64,000 bases of DNA from the NCBI GenBank assembly GCA_023374045.1, contig CM041776.1, forward strand, positions 41,608,171 to 41,672,170, written 5' to 3'. Below the pieces are notes generated by a model. The model did not search any database, was not told the origin of the DNA, and was given only the letters and a program-made list of their open reading frames with translations. Shown one piece after another: positions 11,488-21,756 of this stretch. Source of the DNA: Limonium bicolor. Its lineage: Eukaryota > Streptophyta > Magnoliopsida > Caryophyllales > Plumbaginaceae. The stretch's first letter is position 1. Every line of letters begins with the position of its first letter. The translations under genes and the position numbers were made by a program.

Positions 11488-11884
11488 TTAGCCTTTTGCT
11501 TGTCCCCAAGCAAAACTCTCAAGCACAAGTGAAGCCAAGCTAATGGAACTCAACAGGAAAGGAAGAGCACAGAAGAAAGGAATTGCTAGCTTTACCAATC
11601 AAGGGGGCAATTCAAACTATCCAAAACAATTTATTCTTTCCAAAACATGAAGTCATTCGAAGCTAACAAATGAGAAACAAACCATAAGAGTCTTGTCTTG
11701 AACCTCGAGCCAGTCCACCTTTTTCCTTCACAAACCATAGAAATGACAAGGGGCATGAAGTAAGATCATATTCCATCATACCTTTCAATGCCACATACTC
11801 TTGATCCATAAGAGAAATTAATCTGTATTTAGCATAGCATTTACATAAATATTTCAATTAAAGCGCTTTCAATTTCTTTCACCA

Positions 11885-12054
11885 CAGACTTTTCTCTCCA
11901 CCCATGTAGCGGCTTTGGGTCAACTATCCCAGATCACAAGGACCTTAGGTAGCAAGGTGATAAAGCACCCCAAAGGACTTAATAACCAAGTGGACGAGGC
12001 CTGATTTTGGATCAGAATTAAAATTAGCATGCTTAGGATCAGCGGAGTACCTTG
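11885..12054 (-). ncRNA. Conserved non-coding module (element D copy)
   Basis: The minus strand runs from CAAGGTACTCCGCTG through GGCCTCG to AGAGAAAAGTCTG and aligns with A 1705-1862 and B 25807-25963. The GGTG/CACC and AGGTC/GATCT hairpins are kept. Its retention in an element without pol suggests a cis role such as packaging or dimerisation (inference). Confidence 0.6.
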
Positions 12055-12730
12055 CCTTGTTCTTTTCCAACCATTTCAATCCAGTTCATTCCAAGGCTCA
12101 AAGCTAAAAGCAAAGTTCAGATGGAGAATATTCTCACTTGTTTCAGCACTTTCATAATAAAGACTTCAATTCAGGAATTAAAACCAGAAAAATTTCAAAA
12201 TTTTGCACCCCAAGATCAGCTAACCAACTAAACTTCCTCTATGGCTTCCTTCCAAGTTGAGCAATCACAGCAAGACTTTAACAAAGGCAAGAGAAAAGAG
12301 CTTAGAGACGCACAAAAAACAAGCGATGAAGGAGCTTACCCCACCCCACACTTAGAGTGAAGCAATGTCCTCATTGCGTAGGAAGAATTAATATTGCGCA
12401 AGCAATCCAACGGGGGAAACAAAACCGCACACAGTAGAGCAGAAGGGAGCGTGTAAAACATAAAAGAGTAGAAAACGTAAAGAATACTCCCCAGAGTCCG
12501 CTCAGGGTGTGTAGCAAGGCCAACCCCACACTTGAGTTCAGCTAAGCGATGAAGTAACCGAGCTGAGAAATATAATCTGCAAAGCCAGAAGAACTCAAGT
12601 GGAACAAGACAAAATCATTAGTAGAAAAATAAGAGCCAAGGCTCTTGCAGTAAGCATAGCATCACCCAACACACCACAAAAAGAAAAGAGAAAAAAAAAA
12701 CAACTAAGAAAAAAAAAAGAGATACAAACC

Positions 12731-12748
12731 GGTGGGTTGCCTCCCACC
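12731..12748 (-). other. GGTGGG/CCCACC hairpin after the D ORF
   Basis: On the minus strand GGTGGGAGGCAACCCACC is a perfect 6-bp stem in a context (GCAGCTTGGTGGGAGGC) identical to that following the protease of element B at 24510. Confidence 0.6.
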
Positions 12749-12885
12749 AAGCTGCCCGGAGTTAGAGTCTCTGGCTAGACTCTCACATCGTTATCCCGGA
12801 TCAAAAATAAAAATTGACAATGGCATCAACGAGAATACGAAGTGGCCAACAATCAAAAGAAAACCACCTGGATCAAAGTAAAACT

Positions 12886-13584
12886 TTACCTTAGAAGATA
12901 AAATAGGAAAATAAGTACTCCATAAAACCTGGTGTTGAGGCGGTATTGAAGGTGAAGGTAGCAATATTCTAGATGAAGATGGGGTGACAGAGGCTCTTGT
13001 TCTTCAAACTTGAGGATATAAACATCCTCAACTATCGGGTAAGGCTCAAAGAGACTGTCGGAATGGCAAAGAGGCGAAGACCCGTCCCCCTCAAATTCTA
13101 GGATGTAAGCATCCTCCGCCTCTGGGTGAGGGTTAAAGAGGGTTCCACGTGGACAATCGTCTGCAAGAATGACCTCATTGTCAAGGATTAAAGTCTGTTG
13201 ACGAGGAGCGAGTTGTTGTAGATATTCTAATTGATCTTCTAACCGCATCTGCTCTTCCAACTTAAGGCAATCATCGAATTCATGAGGTCCCCCACAATAT
13301 GAGCAATATATATCCTGCGAATAAGATGACTCTCGTTCAAATTGCTCCTCAATCTGTCTCATTTCCTCTATCTCATGACAATCGTCAAACTCGTGAGCCC
13401 TTCCACATTGTGAGCAACACAAATCAGAGAAAAATAGGTCAGAAGAACCAGAAGATTCTTGATCCATCCTTTTGTTAGCTAATTGTCTGTAAAGTTCAGA
13501 CGTCTCATCGTGGGACCTTTTCAGTTCAACCAATAACTTGTACAACTCACTTGCCATTACTTCATCGATTCTGATGTTTGCCAT
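12886..13584 (-). CDS. Duplicated zinc-knuckle protein of element D
   Basis: An intact 232-aa frame starting at MANIRIDEV (ATG at 13584-13582); the frame is open further upstream, but that part is a hydrophobic translation of T-rich leader. The N-terminus is helical and charged. Two knuckles, CSQCGRAHEFDDC (Cys57, Cys60, His64, Cys69) and CSYCGGPHEFDDC (Cys94, Cys97, His101, Cys106), both fit CX2CX3HX4C. A second duplicated module, LF-P-P-ED-YIL-FE, lies at about residues 149-165 and 178-194. It is the only sizeable frame in the element. It resembles the nucleocapsid part of an Athila Gag without a capsid domain; nucleic-acid binding is inferred from the knuckles. Confidence 0.65.
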   Translation of the reverse strand: MANIRIDEVMASELYKLLVELKRSHDETSELYRQLANKRMDQESSGSSDLFFSDLCCSQCGRAHEFDDCHEIEEMRQIEEQFERESSYSQDIYCSYCGGPHEFDDCLKLEEQMRLEDQLEYLQQLAPRQQTLILDNEVILADDCPRGTLFNPHPEAEDAYILEFEGDGSSPLCHSDSLFEPYPIVEDVYILKFEEQEPLSPHLHLEYCYLHLQYRLNTRFYGVLIFLFYLLR

Positions 13585-13659
13585 TGTTAGAAATAACAAA
13601 AAAAAACTAGTTAAGAAAATAAAATAATAAAACAAAATAAAGTGTTCTACGCATCCACT

Positions 13660-14091
13660 AGTACCTGCAAAAGCAAAAAAGAAAAGAAACAAAAGGAAAT
13701 GAAATTAGAACTAGATTAAACAATAGGTAGAACACTAAAAAAACGAAATAGCTAAAACAAATAGACTCAAAATATATTGAAAATAAAATAAAAACAAAGA
13801 AAACAATATAAACTAAGAATAGAATAGAAAACAGAAATAAAAATAAAACAAAAACAAAGAAACTAAAAAAACTTAAATTAAATAAAACTACTAAAACAAA
13901 ACTAGATAGATAAAATAAATAAAAACAAAACACAAAAATAAATTTATAAATAAATTAAAAAAGAAATAAATAAATTAACAAAAATATTGAAATTGATAAA
14001 CTAAAAATAAATTAGAATAAAATAAAAAACAAGAAAATGAAATAAAACAAAACAAATGACAACCAAAGTCAAGGACTAGACAAAAGTCAAG
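13660..14091 (-). other. T-rich leader of element D
   Basis: On the minus strand this is the leader between the primer binding site and the ORF, extremely T-rich with few G or C, as in the leaders of B and C. It ends in TTTTGCAG (13660-13667), which looks like a splice acceptor before the ORF. A leader intron is possible, but no donor was fixed. Confidence 0.4.
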
Positions 14092-14109
14092 TCCCCGGCA
14101 ACGGCGCCA
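14092..14109 (-). other. Primer binding site (tRNA-Asp), element D
   Basis: On the minus strand the sequence is TGGCGCCGTTGCCGGGGA, the complement of the 3' end of plant tRNA-Asp, as is usual for Athila/Tat elements. Confidence 0.85.
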
Positions 14110-14112
14110 ATT

Positions 14113-15599
14113 TGCAAACGGGAATTTGAAGAAAAATGGAAATAACTAAGAGAATTATCCTAGAAAATCTATAAATCTAAAAATGCCCACGGGTTGCAAA
14201 ATAAATCCCGGTCAAAGAGTATAGTGAATTAGAAGCTACCGGGGTCGAATCCACAGGGACTTAGTTATTAAATCTAATCCTAGAAAATAACAAATTAAGG
14301 GGGTTGTCGTTTGTTTTGGTTTAAAAACTAAAAGTAGCAAGCGAGAAAATTAAATAAAATTTTGTAAAGAGATGAATGAAACGGAACCTTGGGTTTAGGG
14401 GAATTCTTTGCTAGCTAGACTATATAATTAATCACCGGTTAATTGAGACTTGGATTGGCAAATTCTTTTTATCTCTTTAAGACTAAATCCTAGTCAAATT
14501 GAGTTGTTCTACCCGTAACGCATTAGGCCGAATCACGGACTAATGTCATACAAATAAAAGGATTAAGCGCGAGAATTATTCATGCATCTGAAGGTCCAAT
14601 TAATTAATCTAATCAATTTTTCCACAGATTAACAGATTGCTATGACCTTTCTATCACTCACCGGTCAGATCCGGACAGAAATTCGCAAAGCTAATAATAA
14701 AAATCTGCAGCTTTTATTAAAAGCGTAAATAAAAACAACAACCTGAACAACCCAAATTAATATCTCAAATAACCGGTAAAATAATCATATTATCAGTCTA
14801 ACTTTGAATTCCCCATCACCCAAGATTTAATCCTTTAGCCTAACATAATTAAAGAACAAACACAAGAGAGAGTAGAAATCATCTGTGCGTTGATCTTCAA
14901 ATTCGTCAGCAAAAAGGTTGAGCAGATGAATGAATTTGGAGCAGAAATCCTCTTCTCCGGTGTGTTGAAATGATCGCGGCACAGAGAGAATAAAAGAGGC
15001 GATGTGTGCAAAATGGTGATTGTTAGATGGATGCCTTTCACTTCCAATGCCTTCCTTATTTATAGTCAAATTCAAGACTTTCTGTTTGTCCATTGATGGT
15101 TTCTTTTAGTCTCTTCAGTTTTGTGAAATAAATAAAGACCTTCCAGTTCCTTTAACTTTCTGTATTCAATTGTCTTCATCCATCAATAACTCTTGGAAGG
15201 AAGTTTCTTTATTTATTTAAATTCATCCATCAATAGCTATTGGAAGACTCTGGAGTTACCTACGTGCCTCTCTCCCTTTCTGCTTGTCCTTTGTTTTTCT
15301 TTGTCGTTGCGGCAATATCATAAGAATATATAAATAAACGTTGTTTCGGACACAACTTCGACATGGTCTAAATTCTTCATATGAGCTCCGATTTGTTTCC
15401 CGTTTGCGGCGTTGGAAAGCTCGTGAGGAGATCTATGCATTTCTACCATCATTTCCTGCTTTAAACATATAAATTGGCATCAGTTGTTGCCCAAAGTAAG
15501 AGTCATGAAAAGCATATGATAAGTGTGAAAAAGCGCATAAAAAGGTTGCATAAATAAGAATTTAGCACCTATAAAACCATATCACTTTCACACTTATCA
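14113..15599 (-). repeat. 5' LTR of element D
   Basis: 1487 bp; on the minus strand it starts at 15599 and ends at 14113, three bases before the primer binding site. TATA-like CTATAAATAA at 15056-15065 (minus). It contains copies of a CATCCATCAATA-type repeat around 15176-15245. Confidence 0.9.
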
Positions 15600-15776
15600 A
15601 CTTGATACAAACCCTAAGTCCCAGACCATACAAGGGCGTTACTCTCGACCTGTTTTAAAGGACTGGTCCGGGACTTGATACAAATCCTAAGTCCCGGACC
15701 ATGCTTGGAGAGGAACTCTCGGTGGATTTTAGAGGCTGATCCAGGACTTTGTACTCAGACCAAGTCCCGGACCAAT
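15600..15776 (+). repeat. GGTCCGGGAC hairpin array in LTR of element C
   Basis: Inverted repeats of the form GGTCCGGGACTT/AAGTCCCGGACC. The best is perfect over 12 bp (15665-15676 with 15689-15700). A diverged pair spans the D insertion, so D landed inside this array. The array ends about 60 bp before the TATA box. Confidence 0.7.
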
Positions 15777-15836
15777 TAGATAAAACTTGCCCAGACTCTG
15801 CGTGGAAGGAAGAGATTAAAGATAGAATTTTGAATG

Positions 15837-15844
15837 TTATAAAA
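15837..15844 (+). promoter_or_regulatory. TATA box of element C LTR
   Basis: TTATAAAA directly after the hairpin array. This is the same relative position as in LTRs A, B and H. Confidence 0.5.
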
Positions 15845-16793
15845 GCAGAGGGCTACTTAACGTGAGAGATATGCTTGGATACACCACAGAGCTTAGTTTT
15901 TACACATAAGAGAAAGGAGAGAGAGAAAGATTTAGTCTTGGGAAGATCTTGGAGGCTACGAGGAAGAAAAGGCTGAAGGAAGAACAGAGAATTCACGACG
16001 GCTACTGACATTAGAGTTTCTTCTTGTTCTACCTTTCCTGAGTCTTTTCTATTCAACTTAAGCATTGTTTTTATGGATATGTCTGAGTAGTCTCTTTTAA
16101 TTCCGGTTTGTTATGTATCCCTAAATTGATTATTCCTGTACCTTTGTGATTTTCTGCAATTCGATTGAATAAAGTTATTTTCCTTGCTTAATTTCCTTAA
16201 TCATTATAATCTGGCCAATTATAAAGATTAGCATTTTGTTAGCTTATATGTGACGACTGCGGCTTTCAATTGAATATAGGAACATAACCGGTTAGTATAG
16301 AGACGGTAATTCCTCTAAATTGCTAATTTATCGTTTATCTAGATTGTTCTTAAGGCGGTTAGTAAACAGTGGGTTCGTAACGAGAGTTAGAATTCGGTCT
16401 TTACTAACTAGAATTTGCTAAGCGCGAGACCGGAGGTAAATTATCTTTGTTCTAGGGTGTTATTCAGAATTGTCTTGGAAATCACTTAGGGAAAGGAATT
16501 ACAGATTTAGGGAGAAGTAGTAAACCGGGATTTCATGCCCAAATCAGTTTCGAAACAATTATTTTATTGCTTTTTACTGTTTTACATTCTGTCTACAGCT
16601 TTTATTTATCATTAAATCAAAACCCCCAACTTCCTGTTTTAATTTATTATTTAGTCTTTTTATTCCTTTCCGTTTAGTAAAGATTTAAACTAGACATCGC
16701 CTCCTCTGGTTTGATACTTAGGGAATACTCTCTATTAAAACTTGCTAGAATTGACCGGTACACTTGCCATTAGGTTTTATCTCAACAAGTTTT

Positions 16794-16811
16794 TGGCGTC
16801 GTTGCCGGGGA
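16794..16811 (+). other. Primer binding site (tRNA-Asp), element C
   Basis: TGGCGTCGTTGCCGGGGA, with one mismatch to the tRNA-Asp complement, six bases after the LTR end. Confidence 0.8.
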
Positions 16812-17282
16812 GGCACGGTTATTTAGTTTAGTCTTTATTCTATTTTTATTTTCTTTTCTTTTATTTTGTTTAGTTGTTTTGTTATTTTTATTATTTTCTT
16901 TTATTTTTGAATCAACGTGATTTGTTCGGGTTTCTTTCGGTTACTATTTTCTCAACTTTCGTTCCGTGTTTTTGATTTCGATTAGTATAGTTATTAGGTT
17001 AGCAGTATTTAGTAACCTGTCACGTGTTAGTTTAGTTTTTATTTTATCTTTAATCTGTTTTTATTTCTAGTTTGATTTTGTTTTAGGTTTTCTTTTATCT
17101 CCCAGATTTTATTCCAGATTTTATTCCCTTATTCTGAATATTCTGTGTTGAGTCGTTAGGATTTTTTATCTGCATATTTTGTGAGCTAATTTCTTTTTTT
17201 TTCTTTCTGGTTTTTGTTTTTTTAATTGCTACTATTCTTTTAATTTACGCTATTTCAGTTTCAGTTTTCTAACTTTCGGTTT

Positions 17283-18840
17283 ATGGTTAAAACCCACTCT
17301 GCAGGAGAACCAGAGTTCGAACTCAACCTTGAGATCGAAAGATTAGCAAGGCAAATTCGTAAGAGTCTGAATGTGGATCCACCGGTTGAGGAGAAGGTCC
17401 TTGAACCACCTGTTGTCGAAGAGGTTCCGGACGTTCAACCAGAAGCTAACATGGCTAACAGTGAGAGGAGATGGGACTAAACTCGACCAAGCGTTGAGGG
17501 TTTGGTTTCGCCAACAGTGATTCCTGCGTTACCAGCAGGGGTGCAGTGGCAGTTCAAGACCCACTACGTTACTATGGTGATGAACGCGCCTCAGTTCAGC
17601 GGGACAGTTGCTGAAGATCCTAATGTCCACCTCACTACATTCCTGAGATTGGTAGGAGCATGTTCGACACCAGCTTCGCAAGAGGTTGCTCGGCTCACTT
17701 TGTTTCCATTCTCTCTAAGGGATAGAGTGGCTGAATGGTTGAACTCACTGGCGCCTAACAGCATTACCACTTGGGAAGAATTGGCTAATGCGTTCCTGGC
17801 GAAATATTTTCCACCTTCTCGGATGCTGACCATGAGAGGTGAAATTACCAACTTCAAACAGTTTGCCGGTGAGACCTTATCTGGAGCTTGGGAGTGCTTT
17901 AAAGGGATAGTAAGGAAGGTACCGCATCATGGTTTGGGAGAAGAGGTTGTACTGCAGTCTTTTTACAAAGACTTGGATCCGTCTAGCCTATTATTGGTTG
18001 ATACGTGTGCTGTGGAAGTTTGATGGAGCTGCCCATTACAAGAATCAAAGAGCTGTTAGAGACTATTACTATAGCAGCTAATCAGTGGGGAGGTACGAGA
18101 ACCGGAGAATCTGCACCAAAGAAAACTGCTGGAGTTTATGATGTAGATTCAAACACTTTTCTGGCTGCCAAGATAGAAGCAATATCGAAGCAGTTTGAGC
18201 GTATGTGTGCGGTGATGAACCCGCAGCCGAATGCAGTAGCTGCTCCTGAGGTTTTTCCACCTTGCGAATATTGTGGTAGAGGTTCTAACATGTGCCAGTG
18301 TGCCACCGCAAGAAGAGGCAGCAAATTATGTTGGTAACAGACCGGGTAATTATTGCGGGAATCAAGGCAACTCGGGTTACCACTCACAGCAGTAGAATCG
18401 TTACCAAGCTGGTGGTAACAGCAATTTCAACCAAAGACCCCAACAGCAGTACAATTCCTCTTATCAGAAGCAGCCACTGCAGAATCAGCAAGCGCAGAAT
18501 TCGGGTGCTGGTGTGTCCTCTAGTATGGATGAAGTTCTGGCCAGAATGAATGATTTCATCACAGTTAACACCAAGAATTTAATGAGCTGGAAGCTTTCAA
18601 TCAGGAGCAGAGGACCTTCAATAACGATCAAAGGACTTTCAATAGAAACATCGAGACTCAGTTGTCTCAGATATCTCAGCAGCTAGCTCAGCGTCCTTTC
18701 GGTTCTTTGCCTAGTCAGTCAGATCAGAACCCAAGAGAGCATGCCAAGGCAATCACGCTAAGGAGTGGTACGCAGCTTGACCCGGTGGTCCCTGAAGCTG
18801 AGGCTCCTCTTCCTAATATTGAGCAGAATTGAGAAACTGC
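17283..18840 (+). pseudogene. gag of element C, broken
   Basis: Starts MVKTHSAGEPEFELN at 17283, the same opening as the gag of element B. A stop (TAA near 17478) replaces the Tyr seen in B (DYTRPSVEG). The retrotransposon gag domain (17500-17990; FKTHYVTMVMNAPQFSG, AEWLNSLAPNSITTW, LAKYFPPSRM) is open. A frameshift near 18010 moves the frame to SLMELPITRIKELLETI and the knuckle CEYCGRGSNMCQC, after which a Gln/Asn-rich linker decays. Gag would form the particle; this copy needs at least three corrections to be continuous. Confidence 0.8.
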
Positions 18841-18933
18841 ACCAGCAGGTTCTCAGGAGGAACCACCTGAAGAAGAAGCAACAGTTACCAAAGCTCCTAA
18901 GACTTCATCACCTCCACGACGCGCATTGCTGAA

Positions 18934-19837
18934 GTGTTGGTTCCTTTTCCAAACCGGTTGAAGAAGAGAGACTTGGATGAGCAGTTTGGTAAGTTTTTTA
19001 GTATCTTTAAGAAACTAACCATTAACATTCCTTTTTCTGAAGCTTTGAGGCAGATGCCGATATATGCAAAGTTCATGAAGGAAATCCTGTCCAACAGACA
19101 GTCTTTAGTGGAGAAGGATACTGTGCAGCTTACCGAGAGCGTTTCAGCTGTTCTTTCGAAGAAGCTTCCACCTAAGCTTGATGATCCAGGTACTCCGGTC
19201 ATACCTTGCGCGATAGGTAATGTGAATTGTGGTAAGGGTTTATGTGATTTAGGTGCGAGTATTAATTTGATGCCCTTATCTATGTATTTAAAGCTTGGTT
19301 TAGGAGAGTGTGAACCTACACGAATTACTTTGCACTTAGCTGATAGGTCAATTATCTTACCTAGAGTGGTGGTAAGAGATTTAATCATTTCGGTTGGTAC
19401 TTTTGCTTTCCCTGCTGACTTTGCTATTCTAGACATGGAGGAAGACAAGGTAGTACCACTTATTCTAGGTCGACCAATCATGCGAACAGCAAGGACTCTC
19501 ATTGATGTTGAAGGAGGGAAGATAATACTACGGTTACATGACGAGCAGCTTGTATTCGATATGACCAAGGCTGCTACTCACCCTTCTGATGTTCATGCTT
19601 GTTTCAGTTTAGATTGTATTGACACCTTGATGCAGGACTATTCTTATAGCCCCACGGAGCTGGATGCATTGGAAAAGTGCTTGGTAGATTCCATAGAAAC
19701 CACTCATGATGACTCTGAGGTTTCTGCTACAGCATTTCAGCTTTCTGCTGGGAGGCCATATAGGAAGAACCACAAAATCGAGGAGGAACCGCTGGACCGA
19801 GTTCCAAAGACGCTAGCTCCTTCTGTGGAATCACCAC
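18934..19837 (+). CDS. Pre-protease domain and aspartic protease of element C (split by element B)
   Basis: The frame reads PFPNRLKKRDLDEQFGKFF, a conserved Athila segment, then the protease with catalytic CDLGASINLMPL near 19245-19275 and VVPLILGRP near 19450, then an acidic linker. The frame stops at VES-P, where element B begins (19838), and continues after B at 28100 in the same phase (PSLELKPLP), which confirms the nested insertion. The protease would process the Gag-Pol polyprotein. Confidence 0.8.
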
Positions 19838-20067
19838 TGATAAGTGTGAAACATATAGGCTTTTAAGGGCATAATTACCTTATAATCTGCTACAATTTAA
19901 GCAATGTTTCTCACTTATTCTATGTTTTTCCTAAGATTGATGTTTTGATATGAACTGATGCATTTTATATGAAATATAGGAAAAACCCTGAGAAAGGAAG
20001 ATTTTACATCATAAGGATTGCAACACAACAAACGGGGAACAAATCTGGAAAAAGAGACAAAGATTGG

Positions 20068-20275
20068 TCACGTCCGGATAAACTTGGCCGGACGCAGCAC
20101 CGGACGTCTCATGTCCGGATCTACGTCCGACCCAAGTCAGCCGGACATGACTCGAGATCAACTCCAAAAGTTATATGTCTTGTCCGGATCCGGACACAGA
20201 TCCGGACATATTCCGAGTTTCAGATCTAAAAGTTCTGTGTCACGTCCGGATCCGGACACAGATCCGGACGTCACA
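20068..20275 (+). repeat. TCCGGA inverted-repeat array, 5' LTR of element B
   Basis: About ten copies of a TCCGGA/TCCGAC core; the strongest are the perfect palindromes GTCCGGATCCGGAC near 20180 and 20245. The array lies about 170 bp upstream of the TATA box and recurs almost unchanged at 26645-26848 in the 3' LTR. A further cluster follows the TATA box at 20622-20703 (27195-27275 in the 3' LTR). Confidence 0.75.
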
Positions 20276-20439
20276 CAGAGATGAAAATAAAAATGCAATC
20301 GCGCTGATAATCGGGCTTTCGGCGCAATTATCAGCCGAAAGCGAGCTTAACCCATACCTCAACCATTATTGATACAGAGCCATGCTCAATCAATGACGAA
20401 CTACCAAACTTGCACTAACCTCTGTCTCATTTCTAAGCC

Positions 20440-20447
20440 TATATAAA
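20440..20447 (+). promoter_or_regulatory. TATA box of element B 5' LTR
   Basis: TATATAAA, followed by CT-rich sequence with repeated CTCTCC/CTCCTC. The matching box in the 3' LTR is at 27015-27022. Confidence 0.65.
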
Positions 20448-21530
20448 CCCAGCTTCAGCCTTCATTTCAAATCGTCCCAGACTCTCAGAGTCTAATCCTC
20501 TCCTCCTCCTCTACATAAACCTCTCATCCACGACTCGCTCCATCTCCAGTCATAAATCCTTCTCCGTAAACCTTCACCCTCACTCACAGACAAAACCCTG
20601 CTCGCAGCGCTTCATTTACCCGCGTCCGGATTGACGTCCGGATCCGGACAGCACCAGGACAACGTGTCCGGATCAGCGTCCGACCCAAGACAGCCGGACG
20701 TGACTCAGACATTTGTGGAAATTGCAGACTCGACCACGGCTTCTAAAATCAGTTTTTCTGCTAAATCCCTCTATCCTTATGCTGTTTATATTGAGCATTG
20801 TTATTTTGTCCATGGCTGAGTAGTCGCTTTTAATTTCGGTTTACTATGTATCTCTAGAATAATTATTTCTGAACCTTTGTGATTTTCTGCAGTACAATAG
20901 AATAAAGTTCTTTTCCCTTATGAATTCCTAGACTTGTTAATCTGATCAATTAAATAAGTTTATCAGTTTGTTAGCTTATAAGTGAGAACTGCGGCTATCA
21001 ATTGACTACAGGGAAAGAACCAGTTAGTATAGAGATGGTAATTCCTCTAAAACTAGCTGACCATTAATCTAGACTACACTTAAAGCAATTAGTAAACAGT
21101 GGATTCATAACGAGAGTTAGGATTCGGTCTTTGCTAATTAGAATTCGTGGAGCGGGAGACCGAATACGAGTTATCCTTATTCTAGGGTTTTATTCAGAAT
21201 ACTGTAGAAATCACTTAGGGGAAGAAATTGCAATCTAGAGAGAAGTAGTAAACCGGAATTTCCTTTATCAAACAAAAATCAAAACAATTATTTACCTGTT
21301 GTTTATTGCTTTTTGAACTCTTTTACAACATTCACCATCACATACAAAAACCCCCAATTTCCTGTTATTTGTTTTGTGTGTAAGTAGAAATTAAACTAGC
21401 CGCTGCCTCCTTGGATTCGATACTCAGGGAATACTCCGAGATTTAAAACTTGCTATAATCGACCGGTACACTTGCCGTTAGGTTAAACCCCCAGCACAAT
21501 TTACCGTTAGGTTTTACCCCAACAAGTTTT

Positions 21531-21548
21531 TGGCGCCGTTGCCAGGGA
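21531..21548 (+). other. Primer binding site (tRNA-Asp), element B
   Basis: TGGCGCCGTTGCCAGGGA has one mismatch to the tRNA-Asp complement, six bases after the LTR end. Confidence 0.85.
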
Positions 21549-21756
21549 GGCACGGTTGCTTAGTTTAATTTTTATTTGGTATTTTCATTTAATTTGTTTT
21601 GTTTTATTTTTGTTTTTGTTTTATTTTATTTTTTTATTTTCCTTTGTTTATTTTCTTAGCTTTGTGCAATTTTTTCTTATTTTGGTTCCAGTATTATTTT
21701 GGTTTTACTGATTGAGTTTTTTTTACCCACTATCAGTTATCTGATTATTTTGGTTT

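Larger units (their letters stand above)
9994..15599 (-). mobile_element. Non-autonomous Athila-type element D (reverse orientation)
   Basis: A complete 5.6-kb LTR element with two nearly identical LTRs (9994-11476 and 14113-15599), a tRNA-Asp primer binding site beside the right LTR, a polypurine tract beside the left LTR, and a 5-bp target duplication ACTTG (9989-9993 and 15600-15604). The 2.6-kb interior encodes no protease, RT or integrase. It encodes only a small zinc-knuckle protein. It shares the 3' UTR module and pre-tract hairpin with A and B, so it was probably moved by an autonomous relative. Confidence 0.9.
15600..16787 (+). repeat. 5' LTR of element C, right part
   Basis: Continues the LTR after element D, beginning with the duplicated ACTTG. 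It holds the rest of the hairpin array (to 15776), a TATA box (15837-15844) and a CT-rich leader. Its end TTAGGTTTTATCTCAACA is nearly the same as the LTR end of element B. The primer binding site follows at 16794. Confidence 0.75.
19838..21524 (+). repeat. 5' LTR of element B
   Basis: 1687 bp, TGATAAGTGTG...CCCCAACA. It contains the TCCGGA array (20068-20275), TATA box (20440-20447), CT-rich transcribed start region and a second TCCGGA cluster (20622-20703). Confidence 0.9.

Noticed and set aside
12886..13692. Longer 268-aa version of the D protein
   Set aside because: The extra 36 N-terminal residues are hydrophobic translation of the T-rich leader; the start at 13584 fits better.
13658..13933. 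91-aa hydrophobic frame on the minus strand
   Set aside because: Translation of a T-rich leader (mostly Phe, Leu, Val); low complexity, no initiation context.
18897..19568. 223-aa frame on the minus strand
   Set aside because: Antisense shadow of the well-supported element C protease.
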